Below are positions 1 through 10,904 of a stretch of DNA of 64,000 nt, one piece after another. Under the pieces are notes generated by a model. It had not been told where the DNA came from. It searched no databases and saw only the letters and a list, made by a program, of their open reading frames with translations. The position numbers were made by a program, and so were the translations under genes. Position 1 is the first letter of the stretch. Each line of letters begins with the position of its first letter. Source of the DNA: Gari tellinella (taxonomy: Eukaryota; Mollusca; Bivalvia; Cardiida; Psammobiidae). Location: positions 1-64,000 of the forward strand of contig OV277867.1 in assembly GCA_922989275.2 (NCBI GenBank), read 5' to 3'.

Positions 1-268
1 CTTTGAACCCTAGTCCCCTTTGCATACAATGTATCTGTGACGAGTATACTTGTCCTATACAAACAGTGTAGACCCTTACCAGTGGGCTCCCTTAGGAGCC
101 TTATGATCAGGGTCTACTCTGTTGTTATATTACTCTTTGAACCCTAGTCCCCTTTGCATACAATGTATTTGTGACGAGTATATTTGTCCTATACAAACAG
201 TGTAGACCCTTACCAGTGGGCTCCTTTAGAAGCCTCATGATCAGGGTCTACACTGTTATTATATTAAT
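1..268. repeat. Family E palindromic repeat, two tandem copies of 134 bp
   Basis: Two head-to-tail copies (from 1 and from 135) start with CTTTGAACCCTAGTCCCC. Each holds an inverted repeat, AACAGTGTAGACCCT facing AGGGTCTAC(A/T)CTGTT, around a GC-rich loop with GGCTCC/GGAGCC. The same design recurs at 60545 and 61040. The second copy runs up to the splice acceptor at 281-283, so it lies in the upstream intron or 5' flank of the recombinase-like gene. Confidence 0.85.
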
Positions 269-283
269 TTTGTATTGTTACAG

Positions 284-2485
284 ATGCGGGGAGAAAGTGG
301 TTCGACGTCAAAGGCACTTACTGTCTGGTAAGCACCGCCTTGTGATGGGCAGTGCCGAGTATGTTCGAGCAATGGAGACTGGTTTCACCCGCCCTGGACG
401 TAGGCGTGGCATCGGACCCCTGCCTGACTTGCCGCAACGTGACCCCCAACGACTTCAAGCTGAGGCACTGCAGGCACCGCAGGCACCACAGGCACCGCAG
501 GCACCGCAGGCACCGCAGGAACCTCAGGCACCGGAGGTACCAGAGGACGAGGGTATGATACCCGCCAGGTTCGAGGGCCCGAACCTGAGACTCATGGAGC
601 CCAATGATTGCATCTATAAGAAGTGGAAGCCTTTGATCGCTCCAGGATGCAAACCCTGTAAGTATTTTTGCTTGTTTCTATTCTTGACGAGAAGTGACCA
701 CTTAAAGCAAGTTGAAAGTAAAGCAGATTGGGACTTATTGCGCAGAATGCTTTACTTGCAGCCTGCTGTAGGAAAATTAATGGCGTTAAGAGGCGTATTT
801 ATGGGGTAATGGGTTAACCTATGCTTTATATTAAAAAAGTATAAATTTTAATCTTTTAATAATAATCTTACATTCCAAAATATGCATGTTTGAGATGTAT
901 TTATCTTTCAGTCGCCGTAGTATGTCAGTGGCATGACTTTGGGATCCAGAGGGCTGGCGGGAGTAAGGCCCCAGCAAGAATGCGAGAGGACCTTGGCTAT
1001 GTAAATAGATTCCTGGCCCACTGCGGCTTTCAGCTCACCAACTGGGGATGCCTGACCGAGGACAACGTCATGAGCCATGACGCCCTTCTACAAGAAAACT
1101 ATCAGGCTGGGACAGTGAAACGGATCCTGCACACAATTGACGACTTCTTAAACTGGGTAAGGACGAACGAGATGACGACGCTTGGCCAACACCAGAAGGT
1201 AAAGAGGATAATCCAGGGGTGCTTGAAGTCCACCAGAAAAGACGTCGCCAGACGGAACACTGCAAGAAGGACGGAGGAAGACAGAGACTTGCCAAACCCA
1301 GACTGTTACAGAGCGTTCGAGGAGTCCGATTACGTCAAGACCATTTTCAGAAACTTCGCGGTAAGTCCAATTACTTGCTTTTATGAGATTGGCTGTGTCT
1401 TGTTGACACTTTGTACCTTCTTCAACGGACCCAGGGCGTCAGTTCTAGCCCATCTTAGACTTTATGACGTTGACAAAGCAACAACTGATGACGGAGAATT
1501 ATACACCATATCAACAGGCAAGCACAAGACGGATTATACAGGTAAGACAGCCTTCGTCACCATAAAAAAGGACTTTTACCTGGTACTTTGTAAGTACAGA
1601 AAGACGGTGAGTGACATTTTGGAGCTTGTAAATTCCAAGTCGGCGTTGTTTAGGAAAAGAGACATGACTGCCGTCAACAGCAACGCCGTCAACAAGATGA
1701 TACAGCTGGCGTGGAAGAAGGCAGGTATGGAAACAGACTACAACTGTACCATAAACAGGAAAATGCTCACTGTTGAAGGGAGGAAGGTTGACCCCAATAT
1801 GTCTGGCCAGATTGCAAAGAAGCTGTTACATAGGGAGAGCACCGCCGACCAGTACTACGCAGTTCACGACGACAGGAATCAAAGTGTCGCCACGACCAGG
1901 TATCTGCATCAGGCACTTGAGACCAGAACAACGCCCGCCCCGACAGCCACCGTGACCTCTTCTGAGGCTCTGGCCATTGACCTGCCACCAACAGAGACCG
2001 TGACGTCCACTGAGGCTCAAACCAAGGCTGCTCTTGCCCTGCCACCAACAGAGACCGTGACGTCCACTGAGGCTCAAACCCGGGACCCACAGCAGACACA
2101 GATGGACGACAGCACCAGCTTGGCCAGCCAGACTGAGACCACCATGACCTCCTTTACTGCATCGTCCATTGCAAGCGACACTGTGCCACCCTCAATAGAC
2201 GACCAGAAGCCCAGCACAAGCACCGGAGGAGTGACAGGCAAGAGAAAGAAGGCATTCAAGGTTTACAAGCCGAGGGTGCATCTGGATCGTTTCACAAGGC
2301 GGGAAATTAAAGACGCATACGCAGAGACCATTGCACACTATGCAATGATCTTTGCGACTATACCAATGGAGGATGTAAGGGATGGGAGAGAGGGCAGGTG
2401 GCCGGGGATATCAGATGACAAGCTTCGAGATATTGTCCGCAACATGGTAAAGGCGGAGAAGAAGTCCCAGTATGGTATGATCTAG
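284..2485 (+). CDS. Tyrosine-recombinase-like protein, two exons (284-657 and 912-2485), 5' end uncertain
   Basis: Two open frames join in phase: exon 284-657 ends at a GTAAGT donor (658), and the next exon starts after TTATCTTTCAG (ends 911). The junction restores one frame. Counting from the in-frame ATG at 345 the product is 628 aa, but an acceptor-like TGTTACAG ends at 283, so an upstream exon is possible. The N-terminus has an Ala-Pro-Gln repeat (9-bp units near 465-520). A helical core-binding-like region follows, then a catalytic-like domain. That domain has Arg in a GPRAS motif (1433, residue 279), Lys in GKHKT (1520, residue 308), Arg in NRKML (1757, residue 387), His in LLHRESTADQYY (1829, residue 411) and a Tyr pair (1853-1858, residues 419-420), a candidate nucleophile. 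The order R..K..R..H..Y is that of tyrosine recombinases; the usual HxxR box is altered. The tail is Thr/Ser-rich with a 60-bp tandem repeat (from 1983) and ends basic. It is probably the recombinase of a Crypton-like or related YR element, or a domesticated copy. Family placement is inference. Confidence 0.72.
658..911 (+). other. Intron of the recombinase-like gene
   Basis: GTAAGT donor at 658 and a pyrimidine-rich TTATCTTTCAG acceptor ending at 911; removal joins the flanking frames in phase. The intron holds a hairpin-prone repeat (about 700-815, AAAGCAAGTTGAAAGTAAAGCAG) related to copies near 31141-31360, 54945 and 63378. The 3' part of that repeat matches 31155-31185 in reverse complement. 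Confidence 0.7.
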
Positions 2486-2550
2486 GTCTACGCTGGATGG
2501 ATGGATCTGAAAGGATAAAAAAAAGCTTTTTTTTCTCAAAACTTAGAGCA

Positions 2551-2945
2551 CTGTCACTGACTGAGGCGGGACAGTACACTCTTAGCTAGGTAGCTTTTAT
2601 AATTTGCTTTAACTTTTCCTTTACTTTCAACAAAGACAGATATTTCAGCTTTCTTTTCAGCATTTATTTTAATTTTATTTAATTCAGGCTGTCACTGACT
2701 GAGGCAGGACGGTATATTCTTTTAGCTAGGTAGCTTTTATAATTTGCTTTAACTTTTGCTTTACTTTCAACACTTACAGATATTTCAGCGTTCTTTTGCA
2801 GCATTTATTTTAATTTTATTTAATTCAGACTGTCACTGACTGAGGCAGGACGGTTCATTCTTTTAACTAGGTAGCTTTATTGTTTGCTTTACCTTTTCCT
2901 TTACTTTCAGCACTGACATATATTTCGGCTTTACTTTCATCTTTT
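2551..2945. repeat. Three tandem copies of a ~140-bp AT-rich unit
   Basis: CTGTCACTGACTGAGG recurs at 2551, 2689 and 2830 (spacings 138 and 141), each time followed by GCTAGGTAGCTTT-like and CTTTACTTTCA stretches. The array begins 66 bp after the recombinase stop codon, so it may lie in its 3' UTR or the end of its element. No coding potential. Confidence 0.85.
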
Positions 2946-2984
2946 AATTAGTTTAATTAGTTCGTTAATTTTTAAAACAGAAGC

Positions 2985-3250
2985 TTGTTTAAAGGCAAGA
3001 TGAAAGTAAAACAGAAGGCTCATTCAAGACCTTTCTGCCTTACACGTTGCTTTACTTTCAGTTTGCTTTAAGCCCTGACCCAGCTTACAGCTTTACTTTC
3101 ATCTTGCAGTTGAATGAGTTCGGTAACATGTTTAAAACAAAGGTTTGTTTGAGGAAATATGAAAGTAAAACAGAAGGCTCGTTCAAGAACTTTCTGCTTT
3201 ACCTTTTTCTTTACTTTCATTTTGCTTTAAGCCCTGAGTTTTCTACATTT
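2985..3250. repeat. Two hairpin repeats of the TGAAAGTAAAACAGAA type
   Basis: TGAAAGTAAAACAGAAGGCT is followed about 25-40 bp later by its near complement (CTTTCTGCTTTAC...TTTACTTTCA), at about 3001-3060 and 3160-3220, with GCTTTAAGCCCTGA downstream. A third copy is at 3770-3870. The core resembles the inner part of the family C MITEs. Confidence 0.7.
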
Positions 3251-3299
3251 CTTTTATCTTGCGTTAAGCTGTTTTCTTTAAACACATTGTTTACTTAGG

Positions 3300-3700
3300 T
3301 TATAGTATTGTAGGGGGTCTAATGAATTATTAATCAGTCTTATTTATTTTAAATTTTATTTAGAAATATACTATACTTTGCCCTCAAGGGCGAGAAGCTT
3401 TTTTTTATCTTTTCAGACGGTGCTATGGGACTGGCCTCCTAGTATGGGTCTGCTGCTTTGATCACGAGTTATTACTTTCATATTTTATTAATTTAAATTT
3501 AGATAATCGTGATCAAGGTAAACAGGCTCTGGCGGCACCGGAAACGTATTTCAAGGATAAACTCCTTGTCAGACGGCTAACAGTCCCCTTTGTTAATTAA
3601 TTTATTAATTAACAAAGTCAATCAAAATGAAAGACCCAGAATTCCCTTAACCACACACATACACTCCTTATTTGGAACACAAACAGTTTGGGTCCTGTTC
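3300..3700. other. AT-rich stretch without recognisable gene
   Basis: Only short open frames on both strands and no recognisable motif. ATCACGAGTTATTACTTTCA and a later GATAATCGTGATC form a weak inverted pair around 3465-3510. Confidence 0.5.
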
Positions 3701-3719
3701 CAAATTTGCACTCCATTAT

Positions 3720-3995
3720 TTAATAATATTCTCCATACTTCTAAACATAGACCAATATATTTACGGAGGTTTGTTTAAGGAAAGATGAAAGTAAAACAGA
3801 AGGCTCGTTCAAGAGCTTTCTGCTTTACCTTTTTTGATTACTTTCATTTTGCTTTAAGCCCTGAGTTTTCTACATGACTTAGAGACACATTTCTAACTAG
3901 GTATAAGAACAAAAGTTGTTGAGACTATCACGCTCTACAATATAAATAACATCCGGGTTCTTAATAACGGGCCGCACCGAACCATGCCCAAGTAC
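3720..3995. repeat. Dispersed repeat, copy 1 (second copy at 5165-5335)
   Basis: Block B (3720-3763, ATATTCTCCATA...GACCAATATATTTA) and block A (3878-3995, GACTTAGAGACA to CGAACCATG) both recur at 5165-5335, but there the order is A then B. A third hairpin repeat (3770-3870) sits between the blocks here. Non-coding. Confidence 0.8.
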
Positions 3996-4044
3996 ACTTG
4001 TATAAGAGCACAAAGAGGGTACTTTTGACCACAAAAAACAATAA

Positions 4045-4475
4045 TAATGTGACTTCCGGTCATATTTCTAATAATGTCAAAGAATAAATGTTGGTCAGAA
4101 TATTAATCCCCACATTATATCAAAAAACTAGATCATTCTAATTTCCAAAAAAAAATTTTTTTTTTTTTTTTTTTAAGGGATTGGGGTAAGAATAATGTGA
4201 CTTCCGGTCATATTTTTAATTGTGTCAAAGAATAAAACTTGCTTAGAATGTCAAACTCTACCTTATACTCGAAAACTGGGTCATTCTAAGAACTTTTTTT
4301 TTTCTCTCTTTTTTTTCGATAAGGGGTACCCCTTTTAGAAAAAAAAGAGAAAAAAAAAAAAGTTCTTAGAATGACTCAGTTTTCGAGTATAATGTAGAGT
4401 TGGACGTTCTAAGCAACTTTTATTCTTTGACATAATTGAAAATATGACCGGAAGTCACATTATTCTTACCCCCGT
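4045..4475. repeat. Large foldback (inverted repeat) element
   Basis: An arm of about 130 bp (4182-4310, GGGGTAAGAATAATGTGACTTCC onward) is repeated in reverse complement at about 4339-4475. The spacer is centred on GGGGTACCCC, with homopolymer runs of T and A on the two sides. A partial direct copy of the arm start is at 4045-4085, and a more diverged one at 4700-4785. This looks like a foldback transposon or MITE. Confidence 0.8.
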
Positions 4476-4479
4476 CATT

Positions 4480-5160
4480 CAATTAGATTGGGGTGACCTA
4501 AGTCCGAGTCCCCGTAGGACCGGAAGGAGTTGTCCGATAAGGATTAAATTTTCAGGGAGGGTCCACAAATGATGTATCTAAGGTAATATTGAAAAAAAAA
4601 TTAAAAAAATATGATTTTGGGTTTATGGTCCCACCCTAACCAGAGACCAAGGTTCGAGACCTCGTATAACCCGGTCGGTGGGTTCTATGGACTCCGGTTT
4701 CTAATAGAATGTAGAGCTCGATATTCTGAGCAACTTTTGTATTTACACTTATATTGAGATATGGCTCTGAGTCACATTATACTTGTTCCCAATAGCCCAC
4801 CCCTCTTTTTAAAACACATATTCGATGCACGAGGGGGTCAAAAATCCGAAACTCGAAGGGAGTGCCGGATCCCTCCCAAATTTTTACAGGGAGTCCAGAT
4901 AAGTTATTTAGAGGTATAGATAGTAAATTATAACTTCAAACAATTAATTTAAATTAGTTTGACTCAATTTATTTAAATTTGCAACACTATTTCATGCTAT
5001 ATATGTTTTATTTGCATAGATATAAACTATTATTTACCCCCATGGTTAACCCATTGAACCACTGTCACGATACATATAACAATATGGCTCGTACGTTTGT
5101 CCGTCTGTCTGTGGTGGCATCTCAAAGTATCAAAAAGCAGTTAGGGGCTCCCTGTGAGCC
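4480..5160. other. Non-coding AT-rich DNA
   Basis: No supported gene. It contains a diverged foldback-arm fragment (4700-4785) and one of several scattered CGTCCGTCTGT words (about 5097); others are near 5405, 5590 and 6067. Confidence 0.5.
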
Positions 5161-5164
5161 CGAA

Positions 5165-5335
5165 TAACTTGACTTAGAGACATATTTCTAATTATGTATA
5201 AGAACAAGAATTGTTAAGACTATCACGCTCGACAATATAAATAGCATCCGGGTTCTTAATAACGGTCCGCACCGAACCATGACCAAGTATTTAATAATAT
5301 TCTCCATATGTCTTAACATAGACCAATATATTTAG
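5165..5335. repeat. Dispersed repeat, copy 2
   Basis: Block A then block B of the repeat described at 3720-3995, with roughly 90% similarity by eye and the block order reversed relative to copy 1. Confidence 0.8.
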
Positions 5336-5339
5336 TATT

Positions 5340-6525
5340 ATTAGATAGTCTATGAAGTCAGTATAATATAGATATCACATAGTGGTTCATAGTGGTTCAT
5401 ATGATCGTCCGTCTGTGCGTACGAGACGAGAGAACCTTAAGGAGTAGGTCAGACAGACAAAACTTGACTCAAATGTGTCTTTTGTCGCTTCATAACTTGA
5501 CTTTCCGAAGAGATATTTTAATAATTTAAACTGTATTATAAAGACAAAATATATCTTTACAAGTTGAGCGATTTATATAGGTGTACGGCTGTTCGTCCGT
5601 CCGTACGAGTGGCTAACCTTTATTGTGTTAAAATAATTAGACCTTTGAAGAGCCGTTACTCTCTTATTATACATGCTATTGCAAATCTGACTTCAGATTT
5701 GTAATCAGCATGTCAAAATACATCAAATAGGATAATTTAAATTTTAATTTTAAAAATTTAATTTTTTTTAAAAATTAATAAGTAAGGTATAGGGTTGACT
5801 TTTTTTTAATTTTTTTCAATACCTATCAAGTGAGGTATCAATCGCTTCGTCTTGACGAGACGGAGTTATAAATGTCAAATTTTTTAAAATCGATGACCAT
5901 ATAAGGAAGTAATGTCCCGCTGAACATCGTTTTTTGGCCTTTTTACGTATATTAGTCTAAGCTTTATTATGAACGAAATACTTGAACAAGCCCGGAAAAC
6001 GCGATAAATTCCTTTAGATAAAGGATAAAGGAACACATAAAAAGCATTAGAACGTCTGTGTGTCTGTCCGTCTGTACGTGATATTCGATACCCTGAAGCA
6101 AATTTCAAATTACTATTATGGCAAAACGGTTTGTCAGAGGAGGATTAAATTACGTCAGTGTGTAGTTGGGGTCAATCGCTTTCTGTATGCCAAATATGGT
6201 ATATGCCCATAAAAGTATATGAGAGATAACAAATATTGAACCCTATGATGGTCCCAGTGCTGATACAAACTCTAACCCAACTTTTTTAAAAATATGTTTT
6301 TTGATTATATCGTGAAAATTCTTAATTAGTCACGCTAATTAGACCTCATTAATTGAGGTCTCACTGTTCTATGACCATATTTGGCAATTTGACACGCATA
6401 TTAGTGACTCAACTTTGACCCCTGACCGTTTTTTTATAAGTTGAGATATTAGGCCCAAATTTGGCAAAACTTCCTTATTTGGGCATTTGTGATTATAAAT
6501 GGTGTCAATTCTGACTTATCTCCCC
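5340..6525. other. Gene-free AT-rich stretch
   Basis: Open frames are short and unconvincing on both strands. Small palindromes are visible (for example GACCTCATTAATTGAGGTC near 6343). Nothing else can be supported. Confidence 0.5.
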
Positions 6526-6545
6526 TTTGTTACGTAAGAGAGCCA

Positions 6546-6700
6546 AATCAGCACTGGGCCCCCTAAATCAGCACAGGGACCACTTTGGTCAGCACGGGAA
6601 CCACTGCTATCAGCACGGGAGCCATTCGAATCAGCACGGGGACCAAAAAACTTATTTCCATCAGCACGGAGACCAGAATTATCAGCACGGGAGCCAATCT
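6546..6700. repeat. 21-bp minisatellite left of the telomeric tract
   Basis: Units of the type ATCAGCACGGGRACCA recur six or seven times up to the first telomeric hexamer at 6705. In one frame they read as a Gln-His-Gly repeat, but nothing suggests translation. Confidence 0.8.
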
Positions 6701-6704
6701 CCTA

Positions 6705-9147
6705 TAACCCTAACCCTAACCCTAACCCTAACCCTAACCCTAACCCTAACCCTAACCCTAACCCTAACCCTAACCCTAACCCTAACCCTAACCCTAACCC
6801 TAACCCTAACCCTAACCCTAACCCTAACCCTAACCCTAACCCTAACCCTAACCCTAACCCTAACCCTAACCCTAACCCTAACCCTAACCCTAACCCTAAC
6901 CCTAACCCTAACCCTAACCCTAACCCTAACCCTAACCCTAACCCTAACCCTAACCCTAACCCTAACCCTAACCCTAACCCTAACCCTAACCCTAACCCTA
7001 ACCCTAACCCTAACCCTAACCCTAACCCTAACCCTAACCCTAACCCTAACCCTAACCCTAACCCTAACCCTAACCCTAACCCTAACCCTAACCCTAACCC
7101 TAACCCTAACCCTAACCCTAACCCTAACCCTAACCCTAACCCTAACCCTAACCCTAACCCTAACCCTAACCCTAACCCTAACCCTAACCCTAACCCTAAC
7201 CCTAACCCTAACCCTAACCCTAACCCTAACCCTAACCCTAACCCTAACCCTAACCCTAACCCTAACCCTAACCCTAACCCTAACCCTAACCCTAACCCTA
7301 ACCCTAACCCTAACCCTAACCCTAACCCTAACCCTAACCCTAACCCTAACCCTAACCCTAACCCTAACCCTAACCCTAACCCTAACCCTAACCCTAACCC
7401 TAACCCTAACCCTAACCCTAACCCTAACCCTAACCCTAACCCTAACCCTAACCCTAACCCTAACCCTAACCCTAACCCTAACCCTAACCCTAACCCTAAC
7501 CCTAACCCTAACCCTAACCCTAACCCTAACCCTAACCCTAACCCTAACCCTAACCCTAACCCTAACCCTAACCCTAACCCTAACCCTAACCCTAACCCTA
7601 ACCCTAACCCTAACCCTAACCCTAACCCTAACCCTAACCCTAACCCTAACCCTAACCCTAACCCTAACCCTAACCCTAACCCTAACCCTAACCCTAACCC
7701 TAACCCTAACCCTAACCCTAACCCTAACCCTAACCCTAACCCTAACCCTAACCCTAACCCTAACCCTAACCCTAACCCTAACCCTAACCCTAACCCTAAC
7801 CCTAACCCTAACCCTAACCCTAACCCTAACCCTAACCCTAACCCTAACCCTAACCCTAACCCTAACCCTAACCCTAACCCTAACCCTAACCCTAACCCTA
7901 ACCCTAACCCTAACCCTAACCCTAACCCTAACCCTAACCCTAACCCTAACCCTAACCCTAACCCTAACCCTAACCCTAACCCTAACCCTAACCCTAACCC
8001 TAACCCTAACCCTAACCCTAACCCTAACCCTAACCCTAACCCTAACCCTAACCCTAACCCTAACCCTAACCCTAACCCTAACCCTAACCCTAACCCTAAC
8101 CCTAACCCTAACCCTAACCCTAACCCTAACCCTAACCCTAACCCTAACCCTAACCCTAACCCTAACCCTAACCCTAACCCTAACCCTAACCCTAACCCTA
8201 ACCCTAACCCTAACCCTAACCCTAACCCTAACCCTAACCCTAACCCTAACCCTAACCCTAACCCTAACCCTAACCCTAACCCTAACCCTAACCCTAACCC
8301 TAACCCTAACCCTAACCCTAACCCTAACCCTAACCCTAACCCTAACCCTAACCCTAACCCTAACCCTAACCCTAACCCTAACCCTAACCCTAACCCTAAC
8401 CCTAACCCTAACCCTAACCCTAACCCTAACCCTAACCCTAACCCTAACCCTAACCCTAACCCTAACCCTAACCCTAACCCTAACCCTAACCCTAACCCTA
8501 ACCCTAACCCTAACCCTAACCCTAACCCTAACCCTAACCCTAACCCTAACCCTAACCCTAACCCTAACCCTAACCCTAACCCTAACCCTAACCCTAACCC
8601 TAACCCTAACCCTAACCCTAACCCTAACCCTAACCCTAACCCTAACCCTAACCCTAACCCTAACCCTAACCCTAACCCTAACCCTAACCCTAACCCTAAC
8701 CCTAACCCTAACCCTAACCCTAACCTTAACCCTAACCCTAACCCTAACCCTAACCCTAACCCTAACCCTAACCCTAACCCTAACCCTAACCCTAACCCTA
8801 ACCCTAACCCTAACCCTAACCCTAACCCTAACCCTAACCCTAACCCTAACCCTAACCCTAACCCTAACCCTAACCCTAACCCTAACCCTAACCCTAACCC
8901 TAACCCTAACCCTAACCCTAACCCTAACCCTAACCCTAACCCTAACCCTAACCCTAACCCTAACCCTAACCCTAACCCTAACCCTAACCCTAACCCTAAC
9001 CCTAACCCTAACCCTAACCCTAACCCTAACCCTAACCCTAACCCTAACCCTAACCCTAACCCTAACCCTAACCCTAACCCTAACCCTAACCCTAACCCTA
9101 ACCCTAACCCTAACCCTAACCCTAACCCTAACCCTAACCCTAACCCT
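6705..9147. repeat. Telomeric repeat tract 1, (CCCTAA)n, 2,443 bp
   Basis: About 407 hexamers in register with a single visible variant (CCTTAA, base 8726). The C-rich strand is the + strand, so in a normal chromosome the end would lie to the left; yet 6.7 kb of other DNA lies there. The open frame across it (Leu-Thr repeats) is an artefact of the hexamer. Confidence 0.98.
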
Positions 9148-9830
9148 GGGTTGTGGGTGGGTAGTGGGTGGGTAGTTGGTAGTTGGTAGTGGGTGGGTAG
9201 TGGGTGGGTAGTGAGTTGTGGGTAGTGGTCGGGTAGTGGGTAGTGGGTGGATAGTGGGTGGGTAGTGGGTGGGTAGTAGGTAGTGGGTAGTGGGTAGTGA
9301 GTAGTTGGTAGTGGGTAGTGAATGGGTAGTGGGTGGGTAGTGGGTAGTGGATGGGTAGTGGGTGGGTAGTGGGTAGTGGGTGGGTAGTGGTTGGGTAGTG
9401 GGTGGGTAGTGGGTAGTGGGTGGGTAGTGGTTGGATAGTGGGTGGGTAGTGGGTAGTGGATGGGTAGTGGGTGGGTAGTGGGTAGTGGGTGGGTAGTGGT
9501 TGGGTAGTGGGTGGGTAGTGGTTAGTGGGTGGGTAGTGGGTGGGTAGTGTGTCGGTAGTGGGTAGTGGGTTGGTAATGGGTGGGTAGTGGGTAGTTGGTA
9601 GTGGGTATTGGGTGGGTAGTGAATAGTGGGTAGTGGGTGGGTAGTGGGTAATGGGTGGGTAGTGTGTAGTTGGTGGGTAGTGGGTGGGTAGTTGGTAGTG
9701 GTCGGGTAGTGGGTGGGTAATGGGTGGGTAGTGGATAGTAGGTAGTGGGTGGGTAGTGGGTAGTTTGTAGTGGGTAGTGGGTGGGTAGTGGGTAGTGGGT
9801 AGTGGGTTGGTAGTGGATGGTTAGTGGGTT
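9148..9830. repeat. G-rich array 1 of unit copy 1 (GGGTAGTGGGTGGGTAGT)
   Basis: Irregular alternation of GGGTAGT and GGGTGGGTAGT with G on the + strand, opposite to the adjoining CCCTAA tract. The junction is abrupt: CCCTAACCCT then GGGTTGTGGGTGGG. Runs of GGG at short spacing give high G-quadruplex potential. Copy 2 is 18543-19222. Confidence 0.95.
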
Positions 9831-10904
9831 CATTTTCATACTGACAATTATTGAAGGGTATTCAAAAACATTTTCATACTAATGGAAATTGGAAGGTAAA
9901 GGTGAGTAAACACTCTTATGGAAGTGTTATGGTGAATAAACTTTCTAAAGTCATTTTCCTATGGAGAGTAATGGAAGGGTTATTGTGAATAAATCCTCAA
10001 AAGTCATTTTCATACTGATGGTCATGGAAGGATGAGGGTGTGTAAACACTAGAAAGTGGTTTTCATACTGAGTGTAATGTAAGAGTAATTGTGAGTAAAC
10101 CTTAAAAAATCATTTTATACTGAAAGTAATGGAAGTGTAATGATGAGTAAATGGTGAATGAACTCTCAAAAGTCATTTTCATACTGAGAGTTATTGAAGG
10201 GTATGGGTGAGTAAACCCTCCAAAACATGAAAGAAATACTGAGGGAAGTGGGAGGGTAAAGGTGAGTCAACACTTTAATGTCATTTTCATACTTTTGGTA
10301 ATGGAAGGGTAATGGTGAGTAAACATTCCAAAGTAATTTTCATAATGAGGGTAATGGAAGAGAGTAATGGTGAGTTAACCCTCCAAATTCATTTTTATAC
10401 TGAGGGTAATGGAAGTGTTATGGTGTGTCGTCCCTCCAAAGTCATTTGCAGTAGATTGGTAATGACGGTAATGGTCGTTGAATCAAACCGTCATTTTCAG
10501 CAAAGGGGTAATTGGGGTAATGGTGGCTGAACCAACAAAATCATTTTCAGCATGTGGGTAAGAGCGATAGTGGTCAATGAACCAAATAAGTCATTTCCGG
10601 CAGGTTGGTAATGGGGTTAATAGTCATTGAACCCATCAAAGTCATTTAAGCAGTAGGGTAAAGGGGTCTTGGTCATTGAACCCAACAAAGTCATTTACAT
10701 CAGGAGGGTAATGGGGATAACAGTGGCTCAGGGTTACGGTCATGAACCAACCAATCATTTTCAGCCGTAGGGTAATGGGGGTAATGGTCATTGAACCCAA
10801 CGATGCCGTTACAGCAGGTGGGTAACTAGGGTAATGGTTGTTGAAATCATTTAAGTAATTTTCAGTAGAAGGGTAATGGTAGTTAATGGTGGGGGAACCT
10901 TACC
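9831..10904. repeat. ~50-bp minisatellite block a
   Basis: Diverged units of the type GGGTAATGGAAGRGTAATGG-TGAGTAAACCCTCCAAAGTC-ATTTTCATACTGA. The right part changes to units with TTCAGCAG and GGTCATTGAACCCA. No coding potential in any consistent frame. Confidence 0.9.

Noticed and set aside
171..283. The ATG at 171 as start of the recombinase-like protein
   Set aside because: It lies inside the duplicated family E palindrome, and a good splice acceptor ends at 283; the ATG at 345 or an upstream exon is more plausible.
6527..9175. 882-codon open frame of Leu-Thr repeats
   Set aside because: It is the CCCTAA tract read in frame (hexamer = two codons); no start context, no gene signals.
9831..10904. 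Minisatellite units as degenerate telomeric hexamers
   Set aside because: GGGTAA words occur, but the unit is ~50 bp with conserved non-telomeric parts; a telomeric origin cannot be supported.
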